Assembly (NCBI GenBank): GCA_016081115.2
Contig: CM071930.1
Coordinates: 25,745,641 to 25,809,640 of the forward strand
DNA from: Rehmannia glutinosa
Taxonomy: Eukaryota > Streptophyta > Magnoliopsida > Lamiales > Orobanchaceae
Direction of reading: 5' to 3'
Length of the DNA: 64,000 nt
Shown here: piece by piece, positions 47,701-58,604 of the stretch
Numbering within the stretch: the first letter of the stretch is position 1
How the letters are laid out: each line of letters begins with the position of its first letter
The notes under the pieces: model-generated
The model's input: only the letters and a program-made list of their open reading frames with translations
Told to the model about the DNA's origin: nothing
Database searches by the model: none
Made by a program: the position numbers and the translations under genes

Positions 47701-49337
47701 CAGCTTCCTCTGCCAATCTCTCATTTCCTCTTCTTTGAAGATCTGCAAGATATCTAGGCAGTTCTCTTCATCCAGTACCTGGACCACTGTGGTCAACCTG
47801 AGGAAATTCATCATTTCTTCCTCTTCTTCAATGAATTCAGGTCTCTCGAATTGTTCCCTCGAGCGACTTAGCTTTCATTTCCTCCATTCTCGAATCATCA
47901 TCATCTTCTTGCTGTCCTTCTTTCTCAGGAATGGAAGGCAACATACTCTGCTGCTCAACTCCTTCAGCAGCAACGAGGGCAGGTGGAGACACAGTCCTGT
48001 CAGCAGGGGATTCTGCTGTCTCCGCTCCCTCTTGTTCCTCAGCTGTTCTATTCACATTTGGGTCTTCAATTTGCCTCTGTTGATCGGCCTCAGCAGACTT
48101 GGCTGTTTAATCAATGATTTCTGGAGACTCTACTTCTCCAAATTGCCTCTCGGCGATTGCTCCATTCGAGCGTGGCAGACTCAACTCTTTTCTCAAGCTC
48201 TGAACGCTTGTAGAGTCTTCTTCTTTTGGTCCTTACCAGAGGAATTTCTGGTTCGGATACGGTTTCCTCAGAGTCCTGGGCGGTGGGGGCCGGTGCTACT
48301 TTCTTTGTCAGAGGAGCTGGCTTTCTTGGCTTGTCAGTCCTCTTCTTCTTGACAACTGGAGAAGGTATTTGAGGTTCCTTCTCCGCTCACAAGGCCGCAG
48401 GGGCGGGAGACACGGCTGCGGGGCGGTGACTCGGGCCGGGGGGTGCGATTGTTTTCTTTCTTTGCGAGGGCAGCCTTCTTCTTCTTTGCAAACAAGCATG
48501 GGCAACTTTCTTCTTCGGAGGGAAGGCAACGATTGTTTCCTCGGGGTCACCGATTTCCCCTCACTAGTGTTCGCCCTCTTGGCATATGCTCTCTTCTGAG
48601 CTCCTGAAAGATTTGATCGGAACATCTTCTTGTTGACATGGAATGCCTTTCCATGTCGGAGTGGAACACCCTTCACCTCCATCAGCCGGCCAACTACAAG
48701 GTCATAGCCCAAGGATCCTCCGAATGATTCATCGCCTTGAAGGACTTGTTTCAACATTCTCGCGAGTCCGCATTGTATACAAACTCAGCCCGGCCACCTT
48801 TTTCTCCTCCATGATCGCAGCCATGACGATCAGCTTGGTTTTGAACAGCTGATTAAAGCTTTCAAACTTTATGTCTACACACTTGGCAACAATATCCAGC
48901 AGCTTATGATAATCTTCCTTCAACAGCTTTTTGTCTGATGTGTAGACCACCTTCGCAGCACATTCAGGTTTGGCCACTTCCTTCCATGTAGCAGCCAAGT
49001 TTACATCCGCCTCAAATATCTCCGGCACTCCTTCCGACGGTAGCAAACAATGCTCCGCTAGATCTTCAGCTGTGATTGTAAACTCCTTTCCGTGAACAGA
49101 CGACTTGATGCCTTCGTCATGAACTTCAGCGTTCACGTAGAATTGAGTGACTTCTTCAACATAAGTCATCTGAAACTCCATTGTGAGAAAGGGTTTCAGT
49201 CCAGACTTCTCGATTTTGTCAGCTATCTTATTCACAAGGGTTTCATCGGAACCCTGTTTGACCATTCCTTCGAAATCCACGGTAGACCCAATGTGGTTTT
49301 GTTTCCCTAGCTTGGTGAAATCATAGGTTGATGCCAT
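44787..49337 (-). pseudogene. ORF3 (env-like position) of element D, most complete copy
   Basis: Starts at ATG 49337 (MASTYDFTKLGKQ). The N-terminal domain runs to about 48600: IGSTVDFEGMVKQGSDETLV, TAEDLAEHCLLPSEGVPEI, LIVMAAIMEEKKV, then after a frameshift near 48780 SLGYDLVVGRLMEVKG. Next come a basic/proline region, an IEEEEE region (47840-47800), DEDLDPAAATEELETQQAMRES (UIM-like, about 47640-47550), IAATTSPAHSEDG, VET-rich and acidic repeats (46937-46371), a coiled coil with YFKALYNKLLIWSADN (46094-45711), DDAKKG over an internal PPT-like motif (45695-45672), an E/K-rich region, an RG-rich patch GRGRSSGGRGF (about 45107-45075) and a K/E-rich tail to 44787. Several frameshifts and stops. 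No membrane segment or signal peptide is evident. Intact, it would be about 1,450 residues. Function unknown. Confidence 0.75.
45672..45693 (-). other. Internal polypurine-tract-like motif in ORF3 of element D
   Basis: Minus strand GATGATGCCAAAAAGGGGGA, 1.2 kb upstream of the 3' LTR, in frame as DDAKKG. A matching site exists in B at 29054. Confidence 0.65.
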
Positions 49338-49470
49338 TTCAGTGATTTTTACCGAACGAACTTGAGAAACTTGCTTTGAAGATTTGTAGGATTTTGAGAG
49401 AAAAAAGTTTTCTTTGCTTTTGGAGAGATGAACAGTTTTGAGTAGTGTGAGAGAGAAAACGGACAAAATG

Positions 49471-49482
49471 GTATATGTATGG
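49471..49482 (-). promoter_or_regulatory. Candidate internal promoter for ORF3 of element D
   Basis: Minus strand ACATATAC about 135 bases before the ORF3 ATG, followed by TTTTCTCTCTCACAC. It is the counterpart of the TATA-like and CT-rich arrangement in A and B. A conserved GCGGGAATG motif lies further upstream, near 49650. Confidence 0.33.
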
Positions 49483-49869
49483 GTTATGAAAGGACGTGCA
49501 TACAGTTTTTGAAATTTGATCGAGATCAACGGCTCAGATTTAGCACGCTGATTAGCATTTAATTTCTCGCATTTAATGCGGCAGCATTTATATCCAATCA
49601 TATGCTTTGTCGTGCGACTTTTGATTAATTATTACCAAAACATTCCCGCTTATTAAAAACGATTGCATTTTGTCACTTACCTCATAAATGACTCAGCTTA
49701 CTTCTTAGCTGCTTCAAATTTTCTTCTCTTTATTTATGTAGTGACTCAGCTGTCAGCTAACTCGATACAGCTGACTTTCCGATGTGGTTGATTCACTTAG
49801 CTGATTCAAGAGCTCCGCTCTATTTTCATATGTTCACGTTCCATCTCTTCTCCTTGAGTCTTCTGAGTC

Positions 49870-51020
49870 TCAACTCATCTCAATTAACCCTAACTCATGC
49901 TTGAGTTCTTCAAATCTTGATTCACATAATGACTTTGTGAATATGTCAGCTAACTGTTTATCAGTTGAGATGTATTCCAAGGTGATGTCTTTCTTTTCAA
50001 CATGATTTCTTATGAAATGATATCTGACATCAATGTGCTTTGTTCTTGAATGCAACACTGGGTTTTGAGTGATTGCAATAGCACTTGTGTTATCACACAT
50101 GATTGGAATCTCTTTTTCTTCAACATCATAATCTCTCAACTGATGTCTCATCCATAAGACTTGGGCACAACAAATGCCACTACTATGTACTCGGCACAAA
50201 AGTTTGTGGATGTGGCTATTGAGTTTTTCTTCTTGCTAAACCAGGAAACCAATCTGTTTCCAAGCATTTGACATGTACCTGAAGTACTCTTCCTGTCAAC
50301 TCTACATCCAGCATAGTCAGAGTCTGAGTAACCAATAAGCTTGAATCCTCCTTCCTTTGGATACCATAAGCCAACTTCTTGGCATCCTTTCAAATATCTT
50401 AGGATTCTCTTAGCTGCTGTCATATGGCTTTCTTTTGGTGCAGATTGAAATCTTACACATACACCTCTTTTGCAAAGGTGATGTCTAGCCTGTTGTTAAA
50501 TAGAAGCGATGATCCAATAAGTGCTCAGATCTTGTTTGATCCACAGGATTGCCATCTGCATCCATATCCATTTTGACTGATGTGTTCATTGGTATTTTCA
50601 CAGAAGACTTCTCTTCCATACCGAATTTCTTCATTAAATCTCTGGTATACTTTATTTGACTTATAAAGGTTCCACCCTTCAGTTGTTTAACTTGAAGTCC
50701 TAGAAAGAATGCCAGCTCTCCCATCATGCTCATTTAAAATTTGCCTTGCATGAGGTTTGAGAACTTATCACACAGCTCTTTGTTTGTGGATCCAAAAATA
50801 ATGCCATCCACATATATTTGAACAAGCAGTATACTCTCTCCATCTTGAATTCTGAAAAGTGTTCTGTCCACTTTGCCTTTGGTGAATCCATTATCTGTCA
50901 CAAATTGAGATAATGTATCATACCATGCTCTAGGTGCCTGTTTCAATCCATATAGAGCTTTCTTGAGCTTGTACACCTTATTTCCAAGAGTCTTCTGCTC
51001 AAATCTGGAGGTTTGATCTG
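49870..51020 (-). pseudogene. RT C-terminal half / RNase H of element D
   Basis: RT is readable from FEQKTLGNKVYKLKKALYG (51020 downward) through LKQAPRAWYDTL and LLVQIYVDGIIFG: the catalytic YVDD is YVDG. RNase H follows with MSMMGELAFFLGLQVKQ (50733-50485), AKRILRYLKG, DYAGCRVD (50423-50148), CDNTSAIA, RTKHIDVRYHF and LADIFTKSLCESRFEELK to the stop at 49870. Frameshifts lie near 50480 and 50190. The N-terminal RT is absent because of the deletion. Confidence 0.88.
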
Positions 51021-51715
51021 CTTTCCCATCTGGCATGCATCATAAACACTTTCCTTCTTGTACACTGAGTCTGGAAGTCCTTCTAAAAGATTACTCCTTG
51101 CAAGCTAGTTAATTGTCTTGAAATTCAGGTGACTCAGCTTCTTGTGCCACAACCAACTTGATTCGGCTGTACTCTTTGCCAGCAGACAAATGCTTGATGT
51201 GGCAGCCGACCAATCTACCACATACATGTTCTTTTGTCTGGATCCTTGCAGAACTACTTTATTTGATTCAGTGTCTTTGATTTGGCACACTCTCATATTG
51301 AATCCAACATTATAGCCCTTGTCACAGAGTTGATTGATGCTTAATAAGTTGAAATTGAGACCTTCAACGTATGCAACATCTGTGATTTCTAATCCATTTT
51401 TCTTGATGGATCCAGTGCCTCTTATTCCCCTGGAGCTTCATTTCCTCCAAATATGACTTTTGCACCTCTAATCTCCTTGAATCTTGACAGATTTTTCTTA
51501 TTTCTGTCATATGTCCGGAATGACCACTATCCATGTACCAGGTTCCTTGGCACTCACTGCCCTTGAACCCGCAATCAAGGAAATTAGTTTTTAGGTACCC
51601 ATACTTTCTGCCTGGTCCCGAGGGGTTAATCTTGTAAGATGATCTAACCAACCTATAGCCAAATGATTTGACTCTAAGAGGTTGCCATCTATCTCGTGCC
51701 ATAATCATAATTCAC
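51021..51715 (-). pseudogene. Protease / GAG-pre-integrase and integrase zinc-finger remnant of element D
   Basis: The protease active site reads WYMDSGHSGHMT (about 51540-51505), DSG kept but following residues changed. Later come VVDWSAATSSIC and LWHKKLSHLNFKTIN (51250-51105). The zinc-finger half ends at CQMGK-like sequence, which is joined directly to RT at about 51020. The integrase catalytic core is missing. Confidence 0.8.
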
Positions 51716-52279
51716 TTTGGCAAATTGCTTGGGGGCTTTAGGTTCATAAAGTTGTCTCTTTTGTCTCATATGTGTGTGTGTTTTTAGCAATTGCCTTCTT
51801 TGGGTAGTTGTGATATCTCTCGAGTGTAGTGCTTGGGTGTATATGTGTGCTGATAATAGCTCTTTTGCCTTTGGAATGACCTTTGCTGATATTTCTGGGG
51901 ATTTTGGTAGCTCTGTTTCTTCTTCACAGAGTACTTCCTGTTTGGAGTTTGCTGAGGAACTCTGCTGGATTTCTTCTCACCCCCTCTCAAAGATACTCAA
52001 TCAGTTGTTTTCCTTTTCCTTTATATCCATGGCCGCTTTGTTTGTGATTGTGCTTTGGAATGAATGTGTGTGCAACATTTGGTGTCTTGGGTTTTTGAGA
52101 TGATTCATTACTTGAAGATCGTTTTTCCAAGATCACTCTGGGAGTTTGACTATGACAAAGGAGTTGAATCCTATGCCTGTCTTATCTCCACACTCTTTTT
52201 GGCTCATAATAAGGTCATCCAATGATTTAGATGCCTTTGTGAATGAAGCAATTACATTTTTGAGATCATTTTCTCTCTT

Positions 52280-53734
52280 TTACATGTGACTATCTCTCTT
52301 TATTAGTTTAGCATTCTCGGCCTTGACTCTTTGTTCTCATCAGCTATGTGACTTAGAGTACTCAGCTCCTTAGTCAGCTGCGAGTTTTGGCTTTTAAGTT
52401 GGCTGTTTTCCTCATTTAATAGTGAGTGTGAGGATTTAATGTGCTCAAAGTCTTTCATCATTTTGCCTAATGAATCATAAAGATCAGTGGGTGATGAAGT
52501 GTGTGTGTCACAATCACTATCACTAGAATCTGAATGAGATGAGTTAGAGTGTACCTCATCTTCTTGGTCAAGTTGATCTTGTTCTTTAGCCATTAGACAG
52601 ATCATAGCTTCTTCTTCAGAATCACTTGAGTAGTCAGCTTCACTACTCTCTAAGTCTATTGTATCCTTTGACTTGGTTTTTTCAGCAGTCTCAGCAGCCA
52701 ACATTGCCCTTTTCTTTTCTTGCCTTCTTTCTCTGAAGACTCTTCTTTCTTCTTCATTCCTGTATGTATTGACTACAGAATATGGACAGTCAATAGCAAA
52801 GTGTCCTGGTTGTCTGCAATTCCAACACATGTTTTCAACTTTTTGATCAGCTCTCTCATTTCTTGGGTTGTCAGCTCTTTGATATTCGACCTTTTGATAC
52901 TCAGCTCTCTTTGGTGGCCTATCTTCCCTTGACTTGGAGGAAGCTGAATGCCTTCGAGAGGATTCACCTTTGTTTCTTTTGTAGTTTTTGTTGAAGAACT
53001 TGTTGAATCTTTTAACCATCAAGGCAATTTTCTCCTGGTCAATGACTTCTTTGGTCTCAGCTCTCTTCCCTTCCTTGACTATGAGTGCAACTGTTTTGGG
53101 TACATCTATCTCCTCTTGATCCTTTCTTCTCAGCTCAAACTCATAAGCTTTGAGGTCTGAGAATAGTTCATGATTGGATGTTTTTGATAGGTCCATCGTG
53201 TGCCTTAGAGCCATGGTCTTCATTTCCCACTCACCGGGAGGCTCCTTAGTATCTTCATACACATCTCCTTCTCGTGTGTATTCTTTCCCAAGTGTTGAGA
53301 GCTCATTTGTAATTTCAAAGAATCTAGCATCCACCGGTCCATCGTTTCACCTGCAAGCATTTTAAAGTTTTCAAATTTTTGAACAACCACAGATAATTTG
53401 TTTTCCTTAATTTTCTCAGATCCTTCACAAATTAAAGTTAATATATCCCATATTTCTTTGGCTGTCTTGCAAGATTTGACTTTGTTGAACATGGCTTTGT
53501 CCAAAGTCTTGTAAAGTATATCTTTGGCCACATTGTCTAGGAGGAGCAGCCTCCTCTCCTTCAGCTGCAGCAGCTCTCCTTGCAGTTGTGTTCACCTTCA
53601 TTATTTGCAATGGCCTATCCTCTATCACTATCCACATCTCATCATGTAAAGGCGATAGATGAGCCGCATACGTATTTTCCAAAATCAAATTCTTCAATGG
53701 TGAACATAGGAATGCGTGTCAAATTTGCTTCCAT
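52280..53734 (-). pseudogene. gag of element D
   Basis: ATG at 53734 (MEANLTRIPMFTIEEF). A frameshift near 53690 and a deletion of about 40 codons near 53540 affect the N-terminal domain. From 53531: NVAKDILYKTLDKAMFNKVKSC and AKEIWDILTLICEG. After a further frameshift near 53330 it is open to 52303. The zinc knuckle CWNCRQPGHFAIDC (about 52830-52790) is intact, then a D/E/S-rich region with SSEADYSSDSEEEAMICLMA and a coiled coil (LLNEENSQLKSQNSQL). Confidence 0.85.
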
Positions 53735-53846
53735 GATAATTACTTTGTTGTTTAAATGGCTTTTGAAAGAACAAGTGTTAAAAACTTCTTTGAAAAATTG
53801 GAGATCTAGTTCAAGAACTGGTCACGGAAGGCTCAATGAACCAACC

Positions 53847-53858
53847 GCTCCGATACCA
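53847..53858 (-). other. Primer-binding site of element D
   Basis: Minus strand TGGTATCGGAGC, one mismatch to the tRNA-iMet complement, two bases from the LTR end at 53861. Confidence 0.9.
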
Positions 53859-53860
53859 CG

Positions 53861-55400
53861 TGTAGGTCCCAAGGGGTGTGAGTAAGGTTTAGAGGGGGGG
53901 TTGAATAAACCTTACCAACTTTTCGATTTTAGTCCTTTTAAAATATTACAGAGTTAAATACATAGCTAAGTCCTTGATGGACACTAAGTTAGTTAACCAA
54001 ATAGAGTTAGCCACTCAACAGACTCGATTGAGTCATTGATAGAATAACTCACTTTGCTTAGTCTAAACCTTAACTTGGTTGTGATGAGATTTTTAGCGGA
54101 AGACTTAACACCCTTGAATTTGGTTTAAGTTTGTTTTAACACTTGGTTTTAGCACTTTGTTAATTATCGGTTGGTCAAAATTATCGCAGATATAAAATGA
54201 TATACGTAAATTAAATCTTTGAAATGTAAATGACACAATAATTTTTATAGAGGTTTGAAGATGGGGTAATTCTTTTACTCCTCTCTTCTCCAACTCTGGA
54301 GGAATCCACTATGTATTGATCGAGTACAAAGTGGTTATCGATCCCGGATACAAGTCTTGATCACACATCCGATCCTTTGGGACTCGATCCGAGATGTCTT
54401 GGTCACACCGGCCGCTTCTCGTCCGACTCACTTCTTCACAGGGTAGTGCCTTGCTACTTCACTCACTTGCTCAAGCTTCTTCGATTTGATCACGAAGCCC
54501 TCCAATAACTTGAGACTGTTCGACCTTGAACCTTTCTACAATCCTCCTTGGAATGTAGACCCCTTTTGATTATTCAAAAGTTTCCTCTTCAACAGTTTGA
54601 AGTTGTCTTTCCTTCACAGTTTGGTGTTGGATCGATTTCCTTCGAAATTTAGGCTTCAGGATTTGCTTGAATAACTTGAGAATATTTTTGCGGGTTATAG
54701 CTTGAATGTTCGTGGTTCAGGTAACCTTCTCTCAAAGTGATTCCTCATCCTTTTATAGTGAACTTTCAAAAATCTGCTCATTGAAGAGATATGCTGATTT
54801 ACAAAAGTCACTTGTGTTCGTTGGCTTGTCTTGTTGCAGTCCTTGATATTGACAATTCCTCGTATTAAATGAACATTCAACTTTTCAGAGTCTGACACAA
54901 GGTGCAGTGCTTCCCATTGGTTTATTCCTTTTGTACGCTTCTGGAACTGAGCACTTTAAGACATGGCAAAGATGGAAGAATTACTTGTTTAGGTAATATT
55001 CTTGACTTACGTGCAACGGATTCTTTTGATTGTCTTGACTTGATCGCTTTTCCCCAGGTGACTTAAGTCTGCTCCAATGATTGAGAGACTCTTCTGTCAC
55101 TTCAACTTGAGACTTGGTTATCTTGAGTTGACTTGACTGACACTTCTCACAGCTGTATCCCAGCTGATACTTCTTCAGTCGAGTTGTTGACTTCCCTTCC
55201 TAGCCACACTCAGCTGCCTCGCAGCGGAGTCTTCATTCTAGTCTTCAGTTGACTTCTTGTGTATCCAGGCATGGCTGACTTAACTCAGCTCGTACAGCCC
55301 TATCTATTACAATGCAAATTACAAAGAAAATGGGGTGCCAACTTTCTAGTCTAAGTTTTACATGGCATTCATCAAAATCTAAACAATAAATTTCCCAACA
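53861..55400 (-). repeat. 5' LTR of element D
   Basis: 1540 bp, start at 55400, end TACA at 53861, with the TATA box CACTATAAAAGG at 54760-54749. Confidence 0.95.
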
Positions 55401-55413
55401 TATTTATCTAATA
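55401..55413 (-). repeat. Target duplication of D and outer tip of the C 5' LTR
   Basis: TATTT (55401-55405) duplicates 42921-42925. The following ATCTAATA completes the C LTR terminus, where the expected TGTTAG is changed to TATTAG. Beyond it, GTTTG would be the flank of C. Confidence 0.8.
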
Positions 55414-55779
55414 GTTTGTACGGAGATCCGGGGGCGCCCTTCCGTGGATTGCTGGAAGAGGATTGGATAAAGGACACGCGATAGGAGACAAATTATTTGG
55501 TAAATAGTTGCACCTTGTAGTAAGAACTAATGAAAATAAACCACGAATTATATTTACAATTCTGAAATAAATAATGTGTTGAGCTGGCATGTAGGCCAGA
55601 AAACTTAAAGCAATAATAACTTTTTTATGCCTCATGGGAGGAAATAAACTGAAAGCAAATGAAATATGAAGGCCCCCCGAGAAGAGGTGAGAAACAGTGT
55701 TCAAGGGAGATAGTAAGGTTTGCGGCTCCTAAGGTTGCTTAGTGTGATTAGTCTTTTTCCTGCCCAGGCTCTTTGCTGA

Positions 55780-57060
55780 ACTTGCTTCATTCCACATATT
55801 CGTTCAGATAACCTTCCTAAATTAGCTTTTCGATTTCTCTCTTCAATTAGAAGCATTTTTCGGTGGTATGTTCCCAGTGGTGGTGGTAGCGACAGTAGTT
55901 GTCGAAATTTGGAGGGGGAGGTTTTTTGATCTCCTTCTTCTGTGCGGCGAGTAATACCGGATTAAGGGAGCATCTAGAGGAGTGAGTTGTGACTCGTGGT
56001 TTCTTCTCCCAAATCCTTTTCTACTACTTTTTTCCGGTCGATTATTGTGATTTTCTCTTGCCTTCCACTTATGGCTGAACTCTAGCTTAGGGGTTCCTCT
56101 ACTAGGATGTGTTTCTCTGCTTGGCCCATCAACTCCTCCAGGGTGGAGGGAGGTTTCCCGAATAAGGACTCCTTGAAACTTCCCTAGTGGAGTTTCTACT
56201 ATAGGATTCTGGCCAATGTATCATGTTGGACATGGGTAACTTCACTACCAGCTTCCACGAATCATTTCATGAAGTCTCAGAGCGTTTCTCCTTCCTTGTA
56301 CCTCACCTAGAAGAGGTGAGTAATGATCTTGGGACACTTTTGGTTGATGGAGAACTGTTACATGAAGGCTTCAGTAAGTTTATCCATGCCGAAGATGGAT
56401 CCCATTCGGAGCTGGTTGAACCAAGTTAGCACTAGCTTGGTCAGAGTGATGCGGAACACCTTGTAGTAGGAGGCGTCCGTCATGTCGTAGAGATCTATCT
56501 TTATATAAAACTTGTCTAAATGCTCCTGGGGATCTCCAGTTCCATTATTCTCCGGGAGATTGGAGGTCTAGATGCCTAAGGGCAGTGGCTCAGCCAGGAT
56601 GGCAGTGGCCAATGTACTTTTCCTCACCAGGGGCAGTAGCCCGTGAGTTGGCTTGGCTGGCATGTACCACTTGCGACTCTTCAGCTAAGGCGGCTATTCT
56701 CGATTCTCGTCGTGTCCTTCATCTCTTCTTCCCTAACCTCCCAAGTTAGGATCTTCAAATGATGGCGAGTTCGGGTGGTCTCCCAAATGCGATCATGGAA
56801 TGGTATCTCTAAGCATTCCGAGTGGCTTCATAAATCAATTCTTGGAGGGCTTCCCGGGTCAGACGAATTTCCTTAGCGGGCGATGTTCCCCATGAAAAAG
56901 GGGAGACACCCCTCTTGGTTAGGACGGAGGTGGCACCACTCCAGGAGGAGAGGGGTTGGCATCCTTTCTTCCAGGAGGTTGTTCCTCTTGCTGGTTTCTA
57001 GCTCCGTAGCCAGTAACTTGGGACTCGGTTCCACGTACTTGAGGTAGGGTCTTCATCTTC
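55780..57060 (-). pseudogene. Ty3/gypsy gag (Retrotrans_gag type)
   Basis: On the minus strand around 56560-56200 the text reads HLDKFYIKIDLYDMTDASYY, KVFRITLTKL, TWFNQLRMGSI, then INQKCPKIITHLF, VRYKEGETL and FVEAGSEVTHV, the typical capsid region of Tat/Athila-type plant gypsy gag. KPPSTLEELMGQAEKHI follows near 56150-56100. At least four stops and some frameshifts. The N-terminal part (about 57060-56920) has ARNQQEEQPPGRKD. No zinc knuckle is visible further downstream. Confidence 0.82.
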
Positions 57061-57080
57061 GTGTCCTTCGGTTGTTCCCA

Positions 57081-57092
57081 CAGACTGCGCCA
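57081..57092 (-). other. Primer-binding site of the gypsy element
   Basis: Minus strand TGGCGCAGTCTG, one base from the TGGCGCCGTCTGTGGGAA start common in Tat-type elements, six bases after the LTR. Confidence 0.8.
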
Positions 57093-57098
57093 AAAGGA

Positions 57099-57572
57099 TG
57101 CTATGTTTTTAGAGCATATCACTCCAAGTCAAGATTTCTAAAATAGTCTAAGTCTTCTTCTCTTAAAGATGAAAGTCTTCTACTGATAACTTGCCTGCAA
57201 CACCAACAAGCGTTAGATGGGCCTAGAGTTGTCGTAGGGAGGCCCCTCCGACGCTCAAGTTAGCACGGTGATTGAGAGTGAATAATAGATAGTAAATGAA
57301 TATTGAATATGAATTAAGCGAGATTATGAGAGTATTAGAGATTATTAGACATTATGACAATATGACTCACAAATGAAGCGGATGGACGTTTATATACATG
57401 TTGATCGGGCCTCGTAGGCCGCATAGGAGAAAACTACTTCTGGGCCAGATTCGGACCCCATGAGCGGGTTGTTCCATCTGTAGCCCACTAATTAATAGAT
57501 AATTAATGGAATTAAACCAATATATAAATTGAATTATATGTTAATAATAAAAAGATATTTTTTCCCTCAACA
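57099..57572 (-). repeat. LTR of the gypsy element
   Basis: 474 bp, TGTTGAGGGAAAAA at 57572 to CATAGCA at 57099, directly followed by the PBS. TATA-like sequence (GTATATAAACG, minus strand) near 57396-57386. Confidence 0.75.
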
Positions 57573-58002
57573 ATATTCTATGTTGAACATTTACAATATT
57601 GTGATATGAAAAAATGATACTGTTTACGTAATTACCGATACTTCTTAGCATTAAAAGTGATACTTTTAATCCAAATGAATAACGCGATCGAATGATTTGG
57701 TATCAACACAAGAACTTCAACACACATACAAATAATATAGAAATCATTATAAGGAAAGTTTTGGAAAGAGCAATACATGTTTGACTGTTCTCAAGTCAAG
57801 GATTGGATCCAAAACTCATAATGCTCGGTTTTTTTAAAGATAATTTTTTAATGCTTTGAAATTGTAAAATAATGCTTTTCATGTAATTAGTATAGCTTTC
57901 AGTATTAAATATGGTACTTTTAGGATGTAAAATGATAGTTTCATATTTTACATATTCCCAAATACAGTGTATAAGTTAGGTCATTTTTTTGACAAATAGT
58001 GA
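57573..58002. repeat. AT-rich degenerate repeat (ATACTTTT family), left part
   Basis: Units containing GATACTT...CATTAAAAGTGATACTTTT, ATCCAAATGAATA, CGAATGATTTGGTATCA and ACAAGAAC. The block at about 57575-57745 is repeated at about 59125-59325, with weaker copies near 57860 and 59360. The Mutator-like element splits the array. No gene. Confidence 0.65.
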
Positions 58003-58011
58003 TACTTTTCA

Positions 58012-58564
58012 AAGGAGAGGATCTAATGGGATCACATTTTATGGTGAGACAGTGTGGACTGATCTCAACAATCCCCTATATACATCAAAGGCTAGAATTA
58101 ATATAGAATATAATACATTAACCAATTAATTAAATCCCCAATAAGGGTAAAGTTGCCATACAAAACATGTAGGGACCATCCTATATGGAATCAGATATGG
58201 GGAGAGAGAGAATCACGCTGGGGAGAGAGAGAATCACGCTAGAGAGAGAGAGAGAATCACATATGTGCTCTGCGTTGCAATATATTGTATATTTTACATA
58301 TATTTACAGTATATTTATAACTATTATATTGTATGTTTATCACACATGTACTGCATATTAAAATTGTCAAACAAAAATATGTAGGATCGTGAAATAAGGA
58401 ATCAGTTATAGAAAGAGAGAGAGAATCACACTCATTATTATAATGTATATTTAACATATATTTACTGTATATTTAACACTATTATACTGTATATTTAACA
58501 TATATGTACTGCATATTAAATTGTCAAACAAAAACATGTGGAGACCATGAATTAAGGAATCAGT

Positions 58565-58604
<40 letters not shown>

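Larger units (their letters stand above)
42926..55400 (-). mobile_element. Sirevirus-like element D, complete ends with target duplication
   Basis: 12,475 bp with TG...CA LTRs of 1539 and 1540 bp and a perfect target duplication TATTT (42921-42925 and 55401-55405), inserted in the 5' LTR of element C. Order on minus: 5' LTR, PBS, gag, protease/GAG-pre-integrase, fused remnant of RT, RNase H, spacer, ORF3, polypurine tract, 3' LTR. The integrase core and the first part of RT are deleted at about 51010-51030, so D could not have moved by itself after that deletion. Confidence 0.95.
33194..55413 (-). mobile_element. Copia family C element, interrupted by D and a solo LTR
   Basis: Minus-strand Ty1/copia element whose own sequence is 33194-42925 plus 55406-55413; element D and its duplicated target fill 42926-55405. 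Order: 5' LTR, PBS (41685-41674), gag, protease, integrase (with a 2.3 kb insertion), RT, RNase H, about 1.2 kb of non-coding sequence, and 3' LTR fragment (33457-33194) cut by the 3' LTR of B. There is no third ORF. All coding parts are broken. Confidence 0.88.
55414..57572 (-). mobile_element. Decayed Ty3/gypsy (Tat-like) element
   Basis: Minus-strand LTR (57099-57572), PBS region, gag pseudogene, then 55414-55780 with no recognisable coding, cut on the left by element C. No pol is seen before C, and the second LTR is not in the window. Confidence 0.8.

Noticed and set aside
46802..48599. Plus-strand ORFs of 70-235 codons opposite ORF3 of D
   Set aside because: Antisense shadows; the longest (47645-48352) mirrors the E/K-rich minus-strand frame and has no counterpart in A or B.
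42926..55400. Endogenous plant pararetrovirus or a true enveloped retrovirus
   Set aside because: The pol order PR-INT-RT-RNaseH, tRNA-iMet PBS and copia motifs are those of Ty1/copia, and the third ORF lacks envelope features.
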